DNA of 64,000 bases, from contig NC_135565.1 of NCBI RefSeq assembly GCF_964340395.1, positions 14,324,709 to 14,388,708 on the forward strand, written 5' to 3'. Shown in pieces: positions 1-11,138 of the stretch. The stretch is from Glandiceps talaboti. Its lineage: Eukaryota > Hemichordata > Enteropneusta > Spengelidae. Position numbers and translations under genes: made by a program. Numbering within the stretch: the first letter of the stretch is position 1; each line of letters begins with the position of its first letter. The notes beneath the pieces were generated by a model. It made no database searches. It was not told the origin of the DNA and was given only the letters and a program-made list of their open reading frames with translations.

Positions 1-14
1 CATACATACATACA

Positions 15-880
15 GATAGGCAGGCAAACAGAGAGACGGACGCCACAGTTATAGAAAGGCTGTTAAGTGTTGTGCAGCAATCGTGTCTGTCGTCAAGGCA
101 GTAGGACTTATTATTCAGCAAAGGTATACGAAAACGTTGTATGGGTAAACAAACATGTATGAATAAACCTACATTCATCTGCAAACATATCATGGTCTTC
201 TAAGGTTAGGTAGTATTAAGCAAAGCGAATGCTGTGAAATGAAAACGTTCTGTGACTATATAACATTATCATTTTAGTTAGAACTACTACAGCAAAGTAA
301 TTTCTTAGAACACACTTTACACGTCTAGTAAGAAGAGAGGACCTTAATACATGACAACTGGGAACATATGTTTAACTGATTTCCCTAAAAGTGATATATA
401 TACCTATTCTCCATATTATTTTTATATCTCAGTTGTACAGTGACAAAGGTTACACCAAATAGAAATCACATAAACTCTACACTTCAAAAGATGTTGTTAT
501 TATGTTAAGTTTATTTAGAGTTTATGCATACCGTCTTGTCATGCCACTACAAGCACAAAATATGGCAGTTTCAAATTTCCCATGCTGTGTAACCCTAGCA
601 ACTGCTGTAACTATAACAACTGCGGATAGTTCCTCTTGTCTGTCAAAAGTTTGCAGAGAAAGTTAGTTTACTTGTACGAAATATCGTGTGCTCTAAATAA
701 GCCGATAGGGTAACTTTGCAGTGAAACACACGTCAAATATATTTGTTTCTGTGAAACACAAAGTGAGGCTCTCAGAATTTTTTAATATATGTCACTAATC
801 TCTAAAAGATATGAATATAGCTTTGTAATATATAAAGGCGTAAGGCAATGTAAAGCGGCATAGGCTAACAAAAAATATGT
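15..880. other. Unique AT-rich DNA
   Basis: Follows a short CATA run at the left edge of the window (1-14). No coding frame is credible. The one notable motif is an RFX X-box match, GTAACC-CT-AGCAAC, at 589-602. Confidence 0.4.
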
Positions 881-887
881 ATGTATA

Positions 888-960
<73 letters not shown>
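881..960. repeat. (TA)n microsatellite
   Basis: About 80 bases of alternating TA with two early TATG interruptions. Both strands read as Tyr-Ile frames, which are artefacts of the repeat and not genes. Confidence 0.95.
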
Positions 961-962
<2 letters not shown>

Positions 963-1086
963 TATGACGTTGCGACACTTGGTTTCAAAGTACACCTTGA
1001 GCAATCAACACGCAACACGAACAACGTCATTAGTACTTCATATGAAATAAGTTACATGATTACATGAAAAAGACATTAATGGTCAA

Positions 1087-1168
<82 letters not shown>

Positions 1169-1352
1169 ATCTATCTATCAATCACCCATACAATCAACCA
1201 ACCAATCACTCACTCACTCACTCACTCACTCACTCACTCACTCACTCACTCACTCACTCACTCTCACACTCACTCACTCACTCACCCATACATGTATGTA
1301 TGTATGTATGTATGTATGTATGTATGTATGTATGTATGTATGTATGTATGTG
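1087..1352. repeat. Compound tetranucleotide microsatellite (ATCT)n-(ACTC)n-(ATGT)n
   Basis: Three different tetranucleotides abut: ATCT from 1087 to about 1178, ACTC from about 1206 to 1284 and ATGT from about 1292 to 1352, joined by short AATC/ACCA-like bridges. The open frame running through them is a repeat translation only. Confidence 0.95.
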
Positions 1353-2568
1353 TAATAATTGATAATCAAGAAATATGCGTATATATGTTTATGCATACAA
1401 ACTATTTTTTGTGATAAGTATGTCGTTTTCTGAACAAATATACAATGATTTTTCAGTATTTTATATGGCGAGTTTATATGGCGAAGTTTTTAAAACTATA
1501 AATACTGTGGATTCTTTCATATTTTCCATTAAAGTTCTTTATCTATACTATATGTGAAGTCTTCTCTGTACTACATGTTTTTAGACGATAACTAACAGGA
1601 AGTAATGTCATTTTTTGGAGTGTGAACAGCTATATTATTATTTTACATTATGTACATTGAAAGCTAATGACCAGAACAGCAAAGTTGAAACTTCTTTCTC
1701 ATTCATTGTTCTTTCTTACCACGCACACTAATCTCTTCAAATGAGTCAGCTCATAAAGATACGTACTAGTTGAAAATAAATGTTCCATTTAAGTGCTTTA
1801 AGCACTTCAATAGACAATGAATGCGGAACAAGTTTCACCTCAGATTTCCTTGGCAATCGCGCGTAATGTAAGCAATATAAAATCATGAAAAGGGGCTTTT
1901 AATTTTCTAGAGTGGCCATCCTCTATATTAAATGTCATACATTGTTAACAATAAGATTTATACATATATCTTGTAATGCAGTCATCCCAATATTAAGTGA
2001 CGCCACAGAAAAACAACACAAGTTAAAATAAGACACATTTTAATACCTGGTTACATCAGCCGCAGTTAGGCAAACATCGACTGTGTGTCTCTACCCGATC
2101 GTCGCAGTGGCACCATAATGTACATGTATATACAGTTACTCATACATATATTTTTCAATACATTTATCCGTGTTTGTGCGTACAATTAATATTTGCAAGC
2201 AGTGCAGTAAAACACAGGGGACATCATATCAGTTCAAATTAGAATGGTAATTGATATACACTTAACTTGATATACAAAGGGAGTGGAAACCAATGACGCA
2301 ATAACGCAATTGTGTGTCAGTGTAGCACGCTAATGCACCCTTGAAAGTACACATACAAAACAAAACGCCTGAACAAGTTTAAATGACACATCACTAGTTA
2401 AAACGTAATGGAATTTTATCACAGTTCTAACTGGTCCCAGTTCCCTATCAAATCTTAATGTTATGTATTTCGAGAATTTAATTTACACCAATGCGTTGCG
2501 TTTTCTTAAAACACTGTCACTTTTACTTTTCTCTGAAGTCACTCAAATAAACCTAGTCAATGCATAAC
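1353..2568. other. Unique AT-rich DNA, no gene seen
   Basis: No credible coding frame. An almost perfect palindrome, AAGTGCTT-T-AAGCACTT (1791-1807), presents two facing AAGTG cores of the kind bound by NK2-class homeodomains; functional meaning is not established. Confidence 0.4.
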
Positions 2569-2650
2569 AGGTCAAAGGTCATCTCCGGGAATACCTAAAG
2601 TATGACCCGAGTTCCCATCATTCGAGAGTATGACCTGACCGTCAAGGTCA
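2569..2650. promoter_or_regulatory. Cluster of nuclear-receptor half-sites (DR1, ER8, ERR-type)
   Basis: AGGTCA-A-AGGTCA at 2569-2581 is a perfect direct repeat with one-base spacing (DR1), the classical site of HNF4, COUP-TF and RXR dimers. It is followed by TGACCC at 2603-2608, TGACCT at 2631-2636 and TCAAGGTCA at 2642-2650, the extended monomer site of ERR/SF-1/NR4A-type receptors. The last two form an everted repeat with eight-base spacing. Site matches are seen directly; enhancer function is inference. No gene start was found nearby. Confidence 0.45.
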
Positions 2651-4886
2651 ATTTCCAAGTGGTTGTTTGAATAATATTAACAAATTGTCATGACAAGTGG
2701 GTAATAGAGTTATAATGTTATAGCAATCGTAGAAAATATTTGGATATTTTCTCATATAACCTATTTGCAGACATATATATCACCTACATATATTTTGACA
2801 TATATGCAAGGAAACAGTTGTAGCATTTTAGTTATTCTGTTGACATTTAAAGTTAAGATACTAGATGTTGAGGAGGTGGAAATTTAATTTAATTTGTTGT
2901 GCCTATTAATAGACTTTCCTAAATTGACAGCATTCACATGAATTAATGTGCATTGAATTTACATTCTATCTCCAAATGGTTTTACTAAACTTTGCAAGGT
3001 GTATTAATTAACGCAATTCAATCACACGATTCTGGTGAAGCCGTCGGACATTAACCTTGTGAAGACATTTTGCATTCGGATGTGTTCTCATAAAAATAGT
3101 CACGAATAGCTAAGTATTGAAGAATGTACACGATAAATAAACCAAACTTAGTTAATTTTATACGTGCTGGCTAATATAAAATGAAGATATATTAGTACCC
3201 TAAGGGGCGAGGTCAATAGTTCAATGTAAGATAAGAAACTATGTTCTTTTCGTTAGGCCCTTCTTTCTAACTTAATTGTCAGAAATTGAAAATTGTTTCA
3301 CACAGTACAATCAATTTCAAATCAGTATGTAATAGTATGTATTGCTATGGATACAAAGTCAATATGTAGTGAAGAAAACATAGCTGTCCTATTGACTTCT
3401 TACTGTTGTTTAGTTCCAGACATTTCTATACTAGTGAAAATTCTTCCATTTTTTCAATTTGACGACATTTTAGTAACATTTGTATCTTGGGGTACAAAAG
3501 AGATCCGTTATATAATTGTTTTGTAGGATGAGAACTAAAATGGCTACCCTTCGCCAAAATAACAGAATTTGGTCTTTTTATCCTACATTGAAATATTGAT
3601 CTCACCCCATAAAAACTAAATTAAATAAACACGACTGCTTATGCTAAGACTATGTAGGATGAATACTAATATAAACTAAACTAAACTAAACTAAATGAAA
3701 AAGATTACGTATATGTAATAAACCAAGCTAACGACACAATACTTATGGTGAAACTATACTCATATCCTACACGTGTAACTTTTCTTTCCTCAATTTGAAT
3801 TCATATATACTGATTATTGATACACGCTGGATGAACAAACAAATAGTACTGTGCTGAATAAACCTGACTAGACATAGGTCACGATTTATCACGAAGAAAT
3901 GTAAAGATTATTGAGTAGGATGGAACGCTCACTGTGTATTGTCTAACCTTGCTGCCCATGAGACGCAACACTATAGCTATCACCATGTGGTTTGCCCTTA
4001 GTTTCCATTACAGACAAAGACTACACAACAAGTCATACCGCTTGAAATTCACAACAATGGTATGCCTTGCGGTTGACGATTCCTCCCAGGTTTCTTAATA
4101 CTTGTAACTTTGCAAAGACCTTCCATTTTAAATATATTTTCACGACACGATATATCCTCAGGGGTAGTATTGTCTAGCAGTTGAGGATAGAGAGCCTATC
4201 ACTGCATGTATTTCACTCAAAGTAAATGTTATATTGATCCAAGCTTTTAACTTTTCTGTCAGTACACACACACTAGAGATGTATTAGTTGTTAAACGCTC
4301 ACCGACAAACACATCAAAGCTATGTGATTTCAATGTAAGCATGTGCAAATCGAAATAGCGATTACTCTAAAAAGCTATACTTTTTTAATAAGATGTTGCA
4401 TTTGCTTATGACTATAAAGCCTATGATCGATAAAAGTAATCAAGCTGAGATAGTCCTACGGTGGTACGAGAAATGTGGTTTTGGTCATCTGCATACATTA
4501 GATACAGGCACATGGAAACATTTAAAATGCAAAATATTGTACACGGACAGAAAATTTCTCAAAGGCAAAATAAAAACCTGAGTTTGTGGGTTAGGTTTGC
4601 TTGTGTCCATGTGCCTTATATATTTACTAACTTAAAGTGCTTTCTTGGACCATTATAATGACGCAACTTGGGCATGACAGTCATTCTATAAAATCAGCTC
4701 ACACTAGTGATAATGTTGATCTGTGGCTTTAACTCGAAACACTGAAAATTACACGTCCATTCAAGGCTGAATTCGAAGATTATTTATAAATATAGTCTTT
4801 GAAGAGTGAAAGTTATCCTAACATGCAATGCTATATATTTATTAAACTCTCTACATGGAAGACAAATAATTGACCTAGCGATTTGT
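2651..4886. other. Unique AT-rich DNA with minor short repeats
   Basis: The longest open frame is 77 codons (3293-3526) with no recognisable motif. TGTAGGATGA followed by ACTAA recurs near 3524 and 3654, and a short ACTAA run lies near 3672-3695. A dispersed-repeat copy is listed separately. Confidence 0.4.
3832..3877 (+). repeat. Isolated copy of the 28.3-kb tandem unit
   Basis: The stretch from GAACAAACAAA through GAATAAACCTGACTAGACAT matches the first unit of the tandem array at 28318-28505 closely over about 45 bases, in the same orientation. This shows that the unit is a dispersed repeat and not only a local duplication. Confidence 0.55.
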
Positions 4887-5238
4887 CACTTAAAGTGGCC
4901 CAAGCTGAGTTTATAAGCTTTTTTTTACTCAAGTGAAAATATTTCAATAAAACAACATTCCAGTATAATGTTAATGTCTATAACATTTAAATTGTATTCT
5001 GGCATTGTTAGAGTAGTTAATTGCATAGCAGGGATTTGCTGAACATATTTTGATACGTATGATAAATTACGTCATCAGATCATTTATATCTTAATACCAG
5101 GTTTAATCAAGTTCAGTCAATTGCAAGTGGTTGTTAAGTATGCTTCAGTGAGTACAATACTGCGAGTACCTTTTAAATATGCAGTAAAATCTACGCCCAA
5201 ATAATTACGCATAAACTCAGCTTGTGCCCCTTTAAAAC
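4887..5238 (-). mobile_element. MITE-like element, family 1, copy 1
   Basis: Terminal inverted repeats of about 28 bases: the left end (4887-4914) has TTAAAGTGGC then CAAGCTGAGTTTAT, and the right end (5211-5238) is its complement with few mismatches. The 352-bp body has no coding frame. Its reverse complement aligns along its length with 10755-11138. Both copies keep GATGACGTAATTTAT (here complementary to 5062-5076). Size, inverted termini and lack of a transposase fit a non-autonomous DNA transposon; the superfamily is unknown and no target-site duplication is clear. Confidence 0.7.
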
Positions 5239-5889
5239 ATACGTGCTAAGTGAAGCGATTGAACAAGGAATTTCAAATGAATTTACTTCATCACATGGAC
5301 ACTTTTAAACAGTAGAACTATACATGCATTACCACCCTTATTGATTAAACGTCGGCATACTTTTAACTCAAACATTTTCTCTCACTGTAATGACCTTTCA
5401 AATCCCCAGATCACTAATTTATAGAAGTCGTAAGACCCATATTAATTGCAAAACACTTCGCCCTCTCCTTCTCTTTCGCAACTTTCACTTTTACGTCTCA
5501 AATATCGACAGGGGAAACATCAAGCAGACTGTAAAAAGATTCATATTGCACAACGTGAACGTCCCTTATGGACAAAGGGATCATCGAGAACCAAAGTCTG
5601 CATTTCAGTGAGTAATATTTTAAAGGGTAAAACGTAACGCAAATACCAACAATAGTGATATACGTCACTATACGAAAAGTCATATCACATCGTATCACAT
5701 TACATCGCATGGTGGTTTACATACAACATTGCTTTATGTGAAGTTGTGTAATGTGATGTGTCACATATACAACAAATGGGATATATATTATATTATTATA
5801 TTATTATTATATTATATTATTTATTTTCACCAGACACAAAGGGAAAATGATACACAACTGAGAAGAAAAGAAAAAAACTGTACCTGGTG
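5239..5889. other. Unique DNA with ATT-rich tract
   Basis: Open frames up to 73 codons without recognisable features. A TAT/TTA-rich low-complexity run lies at about 5780-5825. Confidence 0.4.
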
Positions 5890-5941
5890 AGGACCATAGA
5901 AATAGTTCAAGCAGAACTAGTCTAGACTAGTCTATGGCCCT
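5890..5941. repeat. Nested palindrome
   Basis: ACTAGTCTAGACTAGT at 5916-5931 is a perfect 16-bp palindrome. An outer stem pairs CCATAGA (5894-5900) with TCTATGG (5931-5937), and an alternative inner hairpin pairs TAGTTC (5903-5908) with GAACTA (5914-5919). The segment can therefore adopt two exclusive folds. Confidence 0.6.
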
Positions 5942-6144
5942 GATACTATAACAATAATAAAATATGTTTATGCGTAACTGGACAAACATATAACTGTACA
6001 TGAATGTATTCATTGAATGCTAAAACACAGATGTTCTGTATTTTATACTCCAGTTCAGTTCAAATAAAATAACACGAACTCAACGTTTTGTATTTCGTAT
6101 TTCTTTATGCAAGGAAGTTACAAAAATAGTACAAAACCCCATTA

Positions 6145-6295
6145 CGCGCGTGGGTGCAAGTGCTGCATCCGCGGGGTGCTTGCAGTGTTCTCTGCGATTG
6201 TACTCAACGAGCGTAGTGGGTTTAAGTGCAACAGAAAACACCGCAAGCACGAGTACATGCCGCTGAGTACCCAGACTGGCACTCACACGTCCTGA
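6145..6295. repeat. CpG-rich imperfect inverted repeat
   Basis: The core arms are 6176-6194 (GTGCTTGCAGTGTTCTCTG) and 6232-6250, whose complement differs at two of 19 positions, separated by a 37-base loop. Weaker complementarity continues outward towards 6145 and 6295. The segment is clearly richer in G, C and CpG (ACGCGCG, CCGCGG) than its surroundings, which suggests different origin or selection. No coding function was recognised on either strand. Confidence 0.6.
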
Positions 6296-8937
6296 GGTTG
6301 TGTTATTATTACATATCCGAAACTGCACAATTACTTTAAAATCATTGTGTGATCACGCGACTTCATTGACAAGGAATGATCGCGCGCTCATTTGCATATA
6401 ATTGACATGCGGGTATGCAACAATATTTTCACGAGTGCAAGTAATCACTGGTGCATATGTTATAATCAACAGTGCCTGCATTTCAATGATATTTTTTTAC
6501 GTTTCCAAAGAGAGGCGTCTGCTTTCCTAGGTAATGATATTGGCAGATTTTGAAAAATAGTAGCTTGGGTTAGAGCTTGTAAACAAGAGGTATTCTACTG
6601 ATTGAAATAATGATCAAAATGAAAATCCAGATCGGCATATTAAAGCTACCATTTCTTTTGACATGTAACAGTTTAGTGATGACATATTATGGCGAAGAGA
6701 ATTTTTCTTGAAATTGTTTCCTATTTCTTTTCAGACATAAGAATGACGTGAAGGGGTTGGAATTAGAATGATTTGTACAGTTACTAACAAATGTTCTAGG
6801 AGCTCAAGCGCCTCACTGAAATCCCGTTCATTTTTGTCAGAGTAATCAAAAGATTTCAATACATCGCTTCAAGCTTTTGAAACTCACGAATTCCAATTTT
6901 GTTGTCACTTAAACTTTTGTAGCATCGCGATTTGGATGCTACTAAAGCTTTCGTAAGGAATGTACTTTTTTTCAGAAACATCTTGCATGTTAGACTCAGA
7001 GTAGTCACAGTAGTAATTATTACTCACTGTTACGTTTGATAATCCCTTTTTCAAAACCAATTTTTGAGTACACATTTTGATTTTATAAAATACAAGTATA
7101 CTTGGATTATATTTACTCTATACGCCTCACTGATTTGAACACTTGAGACAACTTGATATTTCATGTTTAATTGTAATGTCGTTAAGAGTCACACTGTGAG
7201 GAAATATTGTACACTAACAAGTTTCGTCATGTCATCTTTGCACCTGTCAATCAACTATCAATGACTATATTTGAAATGACGCGTTCAAAGGGTACATGAG
7301 ACTGTTATGTAGCTATCCATGAGTCAGTGATGCGTGTATTTTTTAATTACACTGAAAGAAATATTGACAAAGATTTGGTCGATACTTCTGTTATTTTAAA
7401 TTTTACTAAAATTCAAGTGCTTTATTCAATGGAAAAAGAGGTTTAGATACTAGACACAGTCATACGACGAGCATTATGATGTAAAACTAACATTTATTTC
7501 GTGGGATTATATATTGATAACAAAGTTAAGACAATCCATTTTCCCCTACAACTCTGAATTGAATTTAACGAATACTGTAACGTTTCACCGCACTTCATTC
7601 ATCGCCTATCAAAACCGTGCGACTGTTATGCAAATTACGTAATAGGATCACGTTCATTCACCACCTGCTGGACGTCAAGCTTATCAGCGACTGTGGCTGC
7701 TAAGCTAAAATTATCAGACGTAACCTTGCGATATAACATCAAAAGTGTAGTTTTTAAATGTAAGTAGAACTTGTTTAAATTTGACTACACTTGTTCGTCA
7801 TTTACTTTGAATTTGGAACGTTTGGAGCTCGAGCTCGACAGAAGTAGGCTACTGTCTGCTACACTTTCAACACATCATCGGGTCAACGACACTTTGACGA
7901 TAGAATTAATTACAAATTAGATTACCTTTGCATGTCAGACTAATACCACCAACAGATGTATGTTTAAAATAGTGTGTGCATTTACCAGTGTTGAAAATGA
8001 ATAGTTATTACGAAAATACGAAAGAAAATCATTCTGAACAGTTGAGAGGAAACCGTTCGGGAGTACAAGGCTGATTGGGGTTGTTGGTCTATCGTGTTTG
8101 ACGTCACACATGTGAAGATTTTCATTTATGTATGTGATACTCTCTAACATAGAGCGATGAAGACCATTAAATCTACAATACACTTATCTTTCACTCATAT
8201 TACTGCAGTGATTTTTATAAACCATGCTACAAGCCATGAATCACAAATATGAAGGAAACTAGTCCCTGTGATAGAAGGACGAAATACGAAGAAATACCGA
8301 TAGCAGAAACAGTGTGAATTTGTCATAAAGGTAGTTGTAAAATAAATTCATCAATACATTGAAAAATTGATATTTAATTTACCACCTAACTTAGCTTTTA
8401 GATGCGAAGGACCAAAGAAATATTTTGTTTTCAATAATGAGAGTTATGTGAGAAAAGAAGGGAATACGCTCATACGTCAGTCTGCACTCAAATCTGTCAT
8501 TTCAGGACTGAAGTAATTCCAAACGGTAAATATCCGTTGTAAATTTGATGACCATGATGGCGCTAGTCATTCCAGTAATGCAATTTGTATTATATAGGCT
8601 GCATTAGTTTGCTTTTCTGCATATCACTATTTAAATAATTGACTTTGTAAATACAATATATATTGACAGCAAGGTATATGTAATTGATGGATTTCTCCAA
8701 TTCAAGTACAGTGTACAGTATAGTTGACTTAAGAGATAATCAAATCATGAAAACTAACTTATCAGAGAAATCACGTATCACATTTTACACTATTTCAAGT
8801 TTATAGATAGACATTAGCATCTAAGCATATAAATACATATAAAAATGAAAGTTGAGTGGTATGAACAAAGTTCAACTCAAACAGCTTTGCGAAGATTTTG
8901 ATTAGTTTTCACCCTTTTCAACAGAAAAAGAATCACA
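6296..8937. other. Unique AT-rich DNA, no gene seen
   Basis: The longest open frame is 82 codons (7935-8183, minus strand) without recognisable domains. Small motifs: a POU octamer ATTTGCAT at 6390-6397, the palindrome GAGCTCGAGCTC at 7825-7836 and a full CRE, TGACGTCA, at 8099-8106. Confidence 0.4.
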
Positions 8938-8985
8938 CAGACATACATACATACATACATACATACATATGTATACATACATACA

Positions 8986-9017
<32 letters not shown>

Positions 9018-9152
9018 CATACATACATACACACACACACACTCATACATACATACATACATACATACATACATACATACGTACATACGTACGTACATAC
9101 ATACATACATACATACATACATACATACATACATACATGCATGCATACAGGC

Positions 9153-9200
<48 letters not shown>

Positions 9201-9308
9201 TAACGACAGACAGACAGACAGACAGACAGGCAGACATACATACATACTGACAGACATACATACATACATACATACATACATACATACATACATACATACA
9301 TACATACT

Positions 9309-9378
<70 letters not shown>
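8938..9378. repeat. Mosaic microsatellite (ATAC/GACA/CA/ACGT)
   Basis: About 440 bases alternating between ATAC blocks, short CA runs, an ACGTAC patch near 9080, a GCAT patch near 9137, and several GACA blocks, ending in a CA run. All long frames across it are repeat translations (Cys-Met-Tyr-Val or His-Thr-Tyr-Ile types). Confidence 0.95.
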
Positions 9379-9379
<1 letters not shown>

Positions 9380-10190
9380 GCAAACACACATATATATCAG
9401 ATCAATGTGTGTGCATAATGTATTTCCAAAATGTTCAATCCATCTGTTAATCTGTTATTGAAATGGCTCCACTGTTACCATTTTGATGGAGTCAACCAAA
9501 CACTTAATATATGTTAAAAATATTAAATGTGAGGTTCACATACTCCCTATGTTTTTTGTCGATGCTAAGGTAACAATCCTGTAACCATACTTATCAATAG
9601 GATGAAGAAATGATATCAAAGTGATATATTTACGAGTGTAATTTTGGCTTTGACGACTAATCCAATGCAAAGAGCAATGGTCTAACACATTTTAATGACA
9701 AGAATTCTACAGAGTATGGACCACTTTATATTCACGCTGTGGTAGCGTGCTGGGAAATGCATTATATTTGTTCCGATACCTGTGGGGTTTAGATTGATAT
9801 GGATGGTTGTTGACGATAGGTGTTAAGGGTCATGACCTGTATATCCTACTAGGAACTTGTGCGTATATTGATTAGATGGTTGTTCAAATCCATTTCGTCA
9901 GAGTTTGTGGTTTTGACCTGGAACGCCGACATTACACCAAGAGGTTGCCAGCTTGTAATGAGTTCAGTGTAAACCTTGTAACATTGGAATTTATGTTATC
10001 GCAACAAAGGGGTCCGACGATTGCAACGGAATATATACATTTGTGTAACATCGACAAAATAATAAAAATGCCTTTGAATAAAGATACTGCACTTTATAAA
10101 TTTGAAGCCGAGCATTTCCTTTCAGCTGATCGAAATACGTTGTTTTCAGTACAGTGAGTATAAGTCACAAGCACACACTCATGAACACTA
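9379..10190. other. Unique DNA with one possible exon-like frame
   Basis: A 93-codon frame at 9876-10157 has a balanced residue composition, and its end overlaps GTGAGTATAAG, a good splice-donor match. No domain, upstream acceptor or partner exon was recognised, so it is not called as a gene. Confidence 0.3.
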
Positions 10191-10250
10191 TATTTACATA
10201 TACAAACCCTCATTTACATATATATGCCCTCATTTACATATACAAACCCA
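10191..10250. repeat. Three-copy 20-bp tandem repeat
   Basis: Unit TTTACATATACAAACCCTCA, starting near 10193, 10213 and 10233 with a few substitutions. Confidence 0.7.
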
Positions 10251-10754
10251 TGCGCGTGCAACAATTCGTGTCAATAATACTTTTGTTCGGAACAAATTCC
10301 CGTGTTTGCGTGATGTACAGGCAACTATTTGTTAGGAAGAACTCAGTCATAATAACTTAAATAAGAGCAAATGTTGAAATTGTAGCAGAGCAGACGTTTC
10401 CCAGTTTGATATTTCCCCTGAATGCCATTGTTATAAGTATTTACATTTATCAAGCAAGAATAAGTTCATCGTTCCATACATAAATCTATGAATATAACAG
10501 ATATACAGTATGACAGGTCTATGAAATGACGCTTGATTAATTTATATATGTTTTCTATGAAGGACACCCTAGGTGTATGATTTTTTTGAGTGGTAACGAT
10601 GCCAATAATAATATTGCTCTGTATTGCTGTCTTCGCATTCAGAATATACGAATTGTAAAGCTCAAACTCCCATTAAATATGAGTTTCAACTCGGAGTAGT
10701 GCGTGGAAAACGAAATCATATCAAATAAACCAAGGAGCATATTGGAGTCTCGTT
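10251..10754. other. Unique AT-rich DNA, nothing recognised
   Basis: No coding frame, RNA gene or repeat could be recognised here. It is ordinary AT-rich sequence between the 20-bp tandem and the family 1 element. Confidence 0.4.
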
Positions 10755-11138
10755 CTGATACAAGCTGAGTTTATATGTTTTGGGGCTTAAGTTTTGGTGT
10801 GTATTCAAAGCTACGCGTAGTGTTGTACTTATTGATTTATTGATACTTAACCATCAGTTGCAATTGAATGAACCAAAATCTTATATTTAAGATATAATTA
10901 AAAACGACCCGATGACGTAATTTATTATAGATATAAAAAGGTCGAGGAAGTCCCTATGCAATCAACAGATCTAACAATTTCCAACAATTGTAATGTTATA
11001 ATTATAAGATTACGGAATGTCGGGCGCCTGTCAGCGGCCTTGAGATTAATGTTTATATACTAGAATAGTCTGGTCGTGGTTTTACATACGAATGGACATT
11101 TAGTTAGGTAAAAAGCTTATAAGCTCAGGTCGGTGCTG
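10755..11138 (+). mobile_element. MITE-like element, family 1, copy 2
   Basis: Begins with ACAAGCTGAGTTTATA (10760 onward) and ends with AAAAGCTTATAAGCTCAG plus a GC-richer tail near 11138, mirroring the two termini of the 4887-5238 copy. Internal blocks shared with that copy include ACTTAAC...GTTGCAATTGA...TGAAC, GATGACGTAATTTAT (10911-10925) and CCCTATGCAAT. Divergence is substantial, and this copy carries extra GC-rich sequence near 11020-11045, so it is an old insertion. No coding capacity. Confidence 0.65.

Noticed and set aside
6390-6397. POU octamer ATTTGCAT (others near 7628, 15553, 26513, 41398)
   Set aside because: Octamer words are too frequent in AT-rich DNA to support regulatory calls; recorded only in passing.
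8877-9391. Long Cys-Met-Tyr-Val and His-Thr-Tyr-Ile frames (also at 30.8-31.3, 52.4-52.7, 56.2-56.6 and 63.2-63.6 kb)
   Set aside because: They are translations of ATGT/ATAC microsatellites, open in several frames on both strands at once; not genes.
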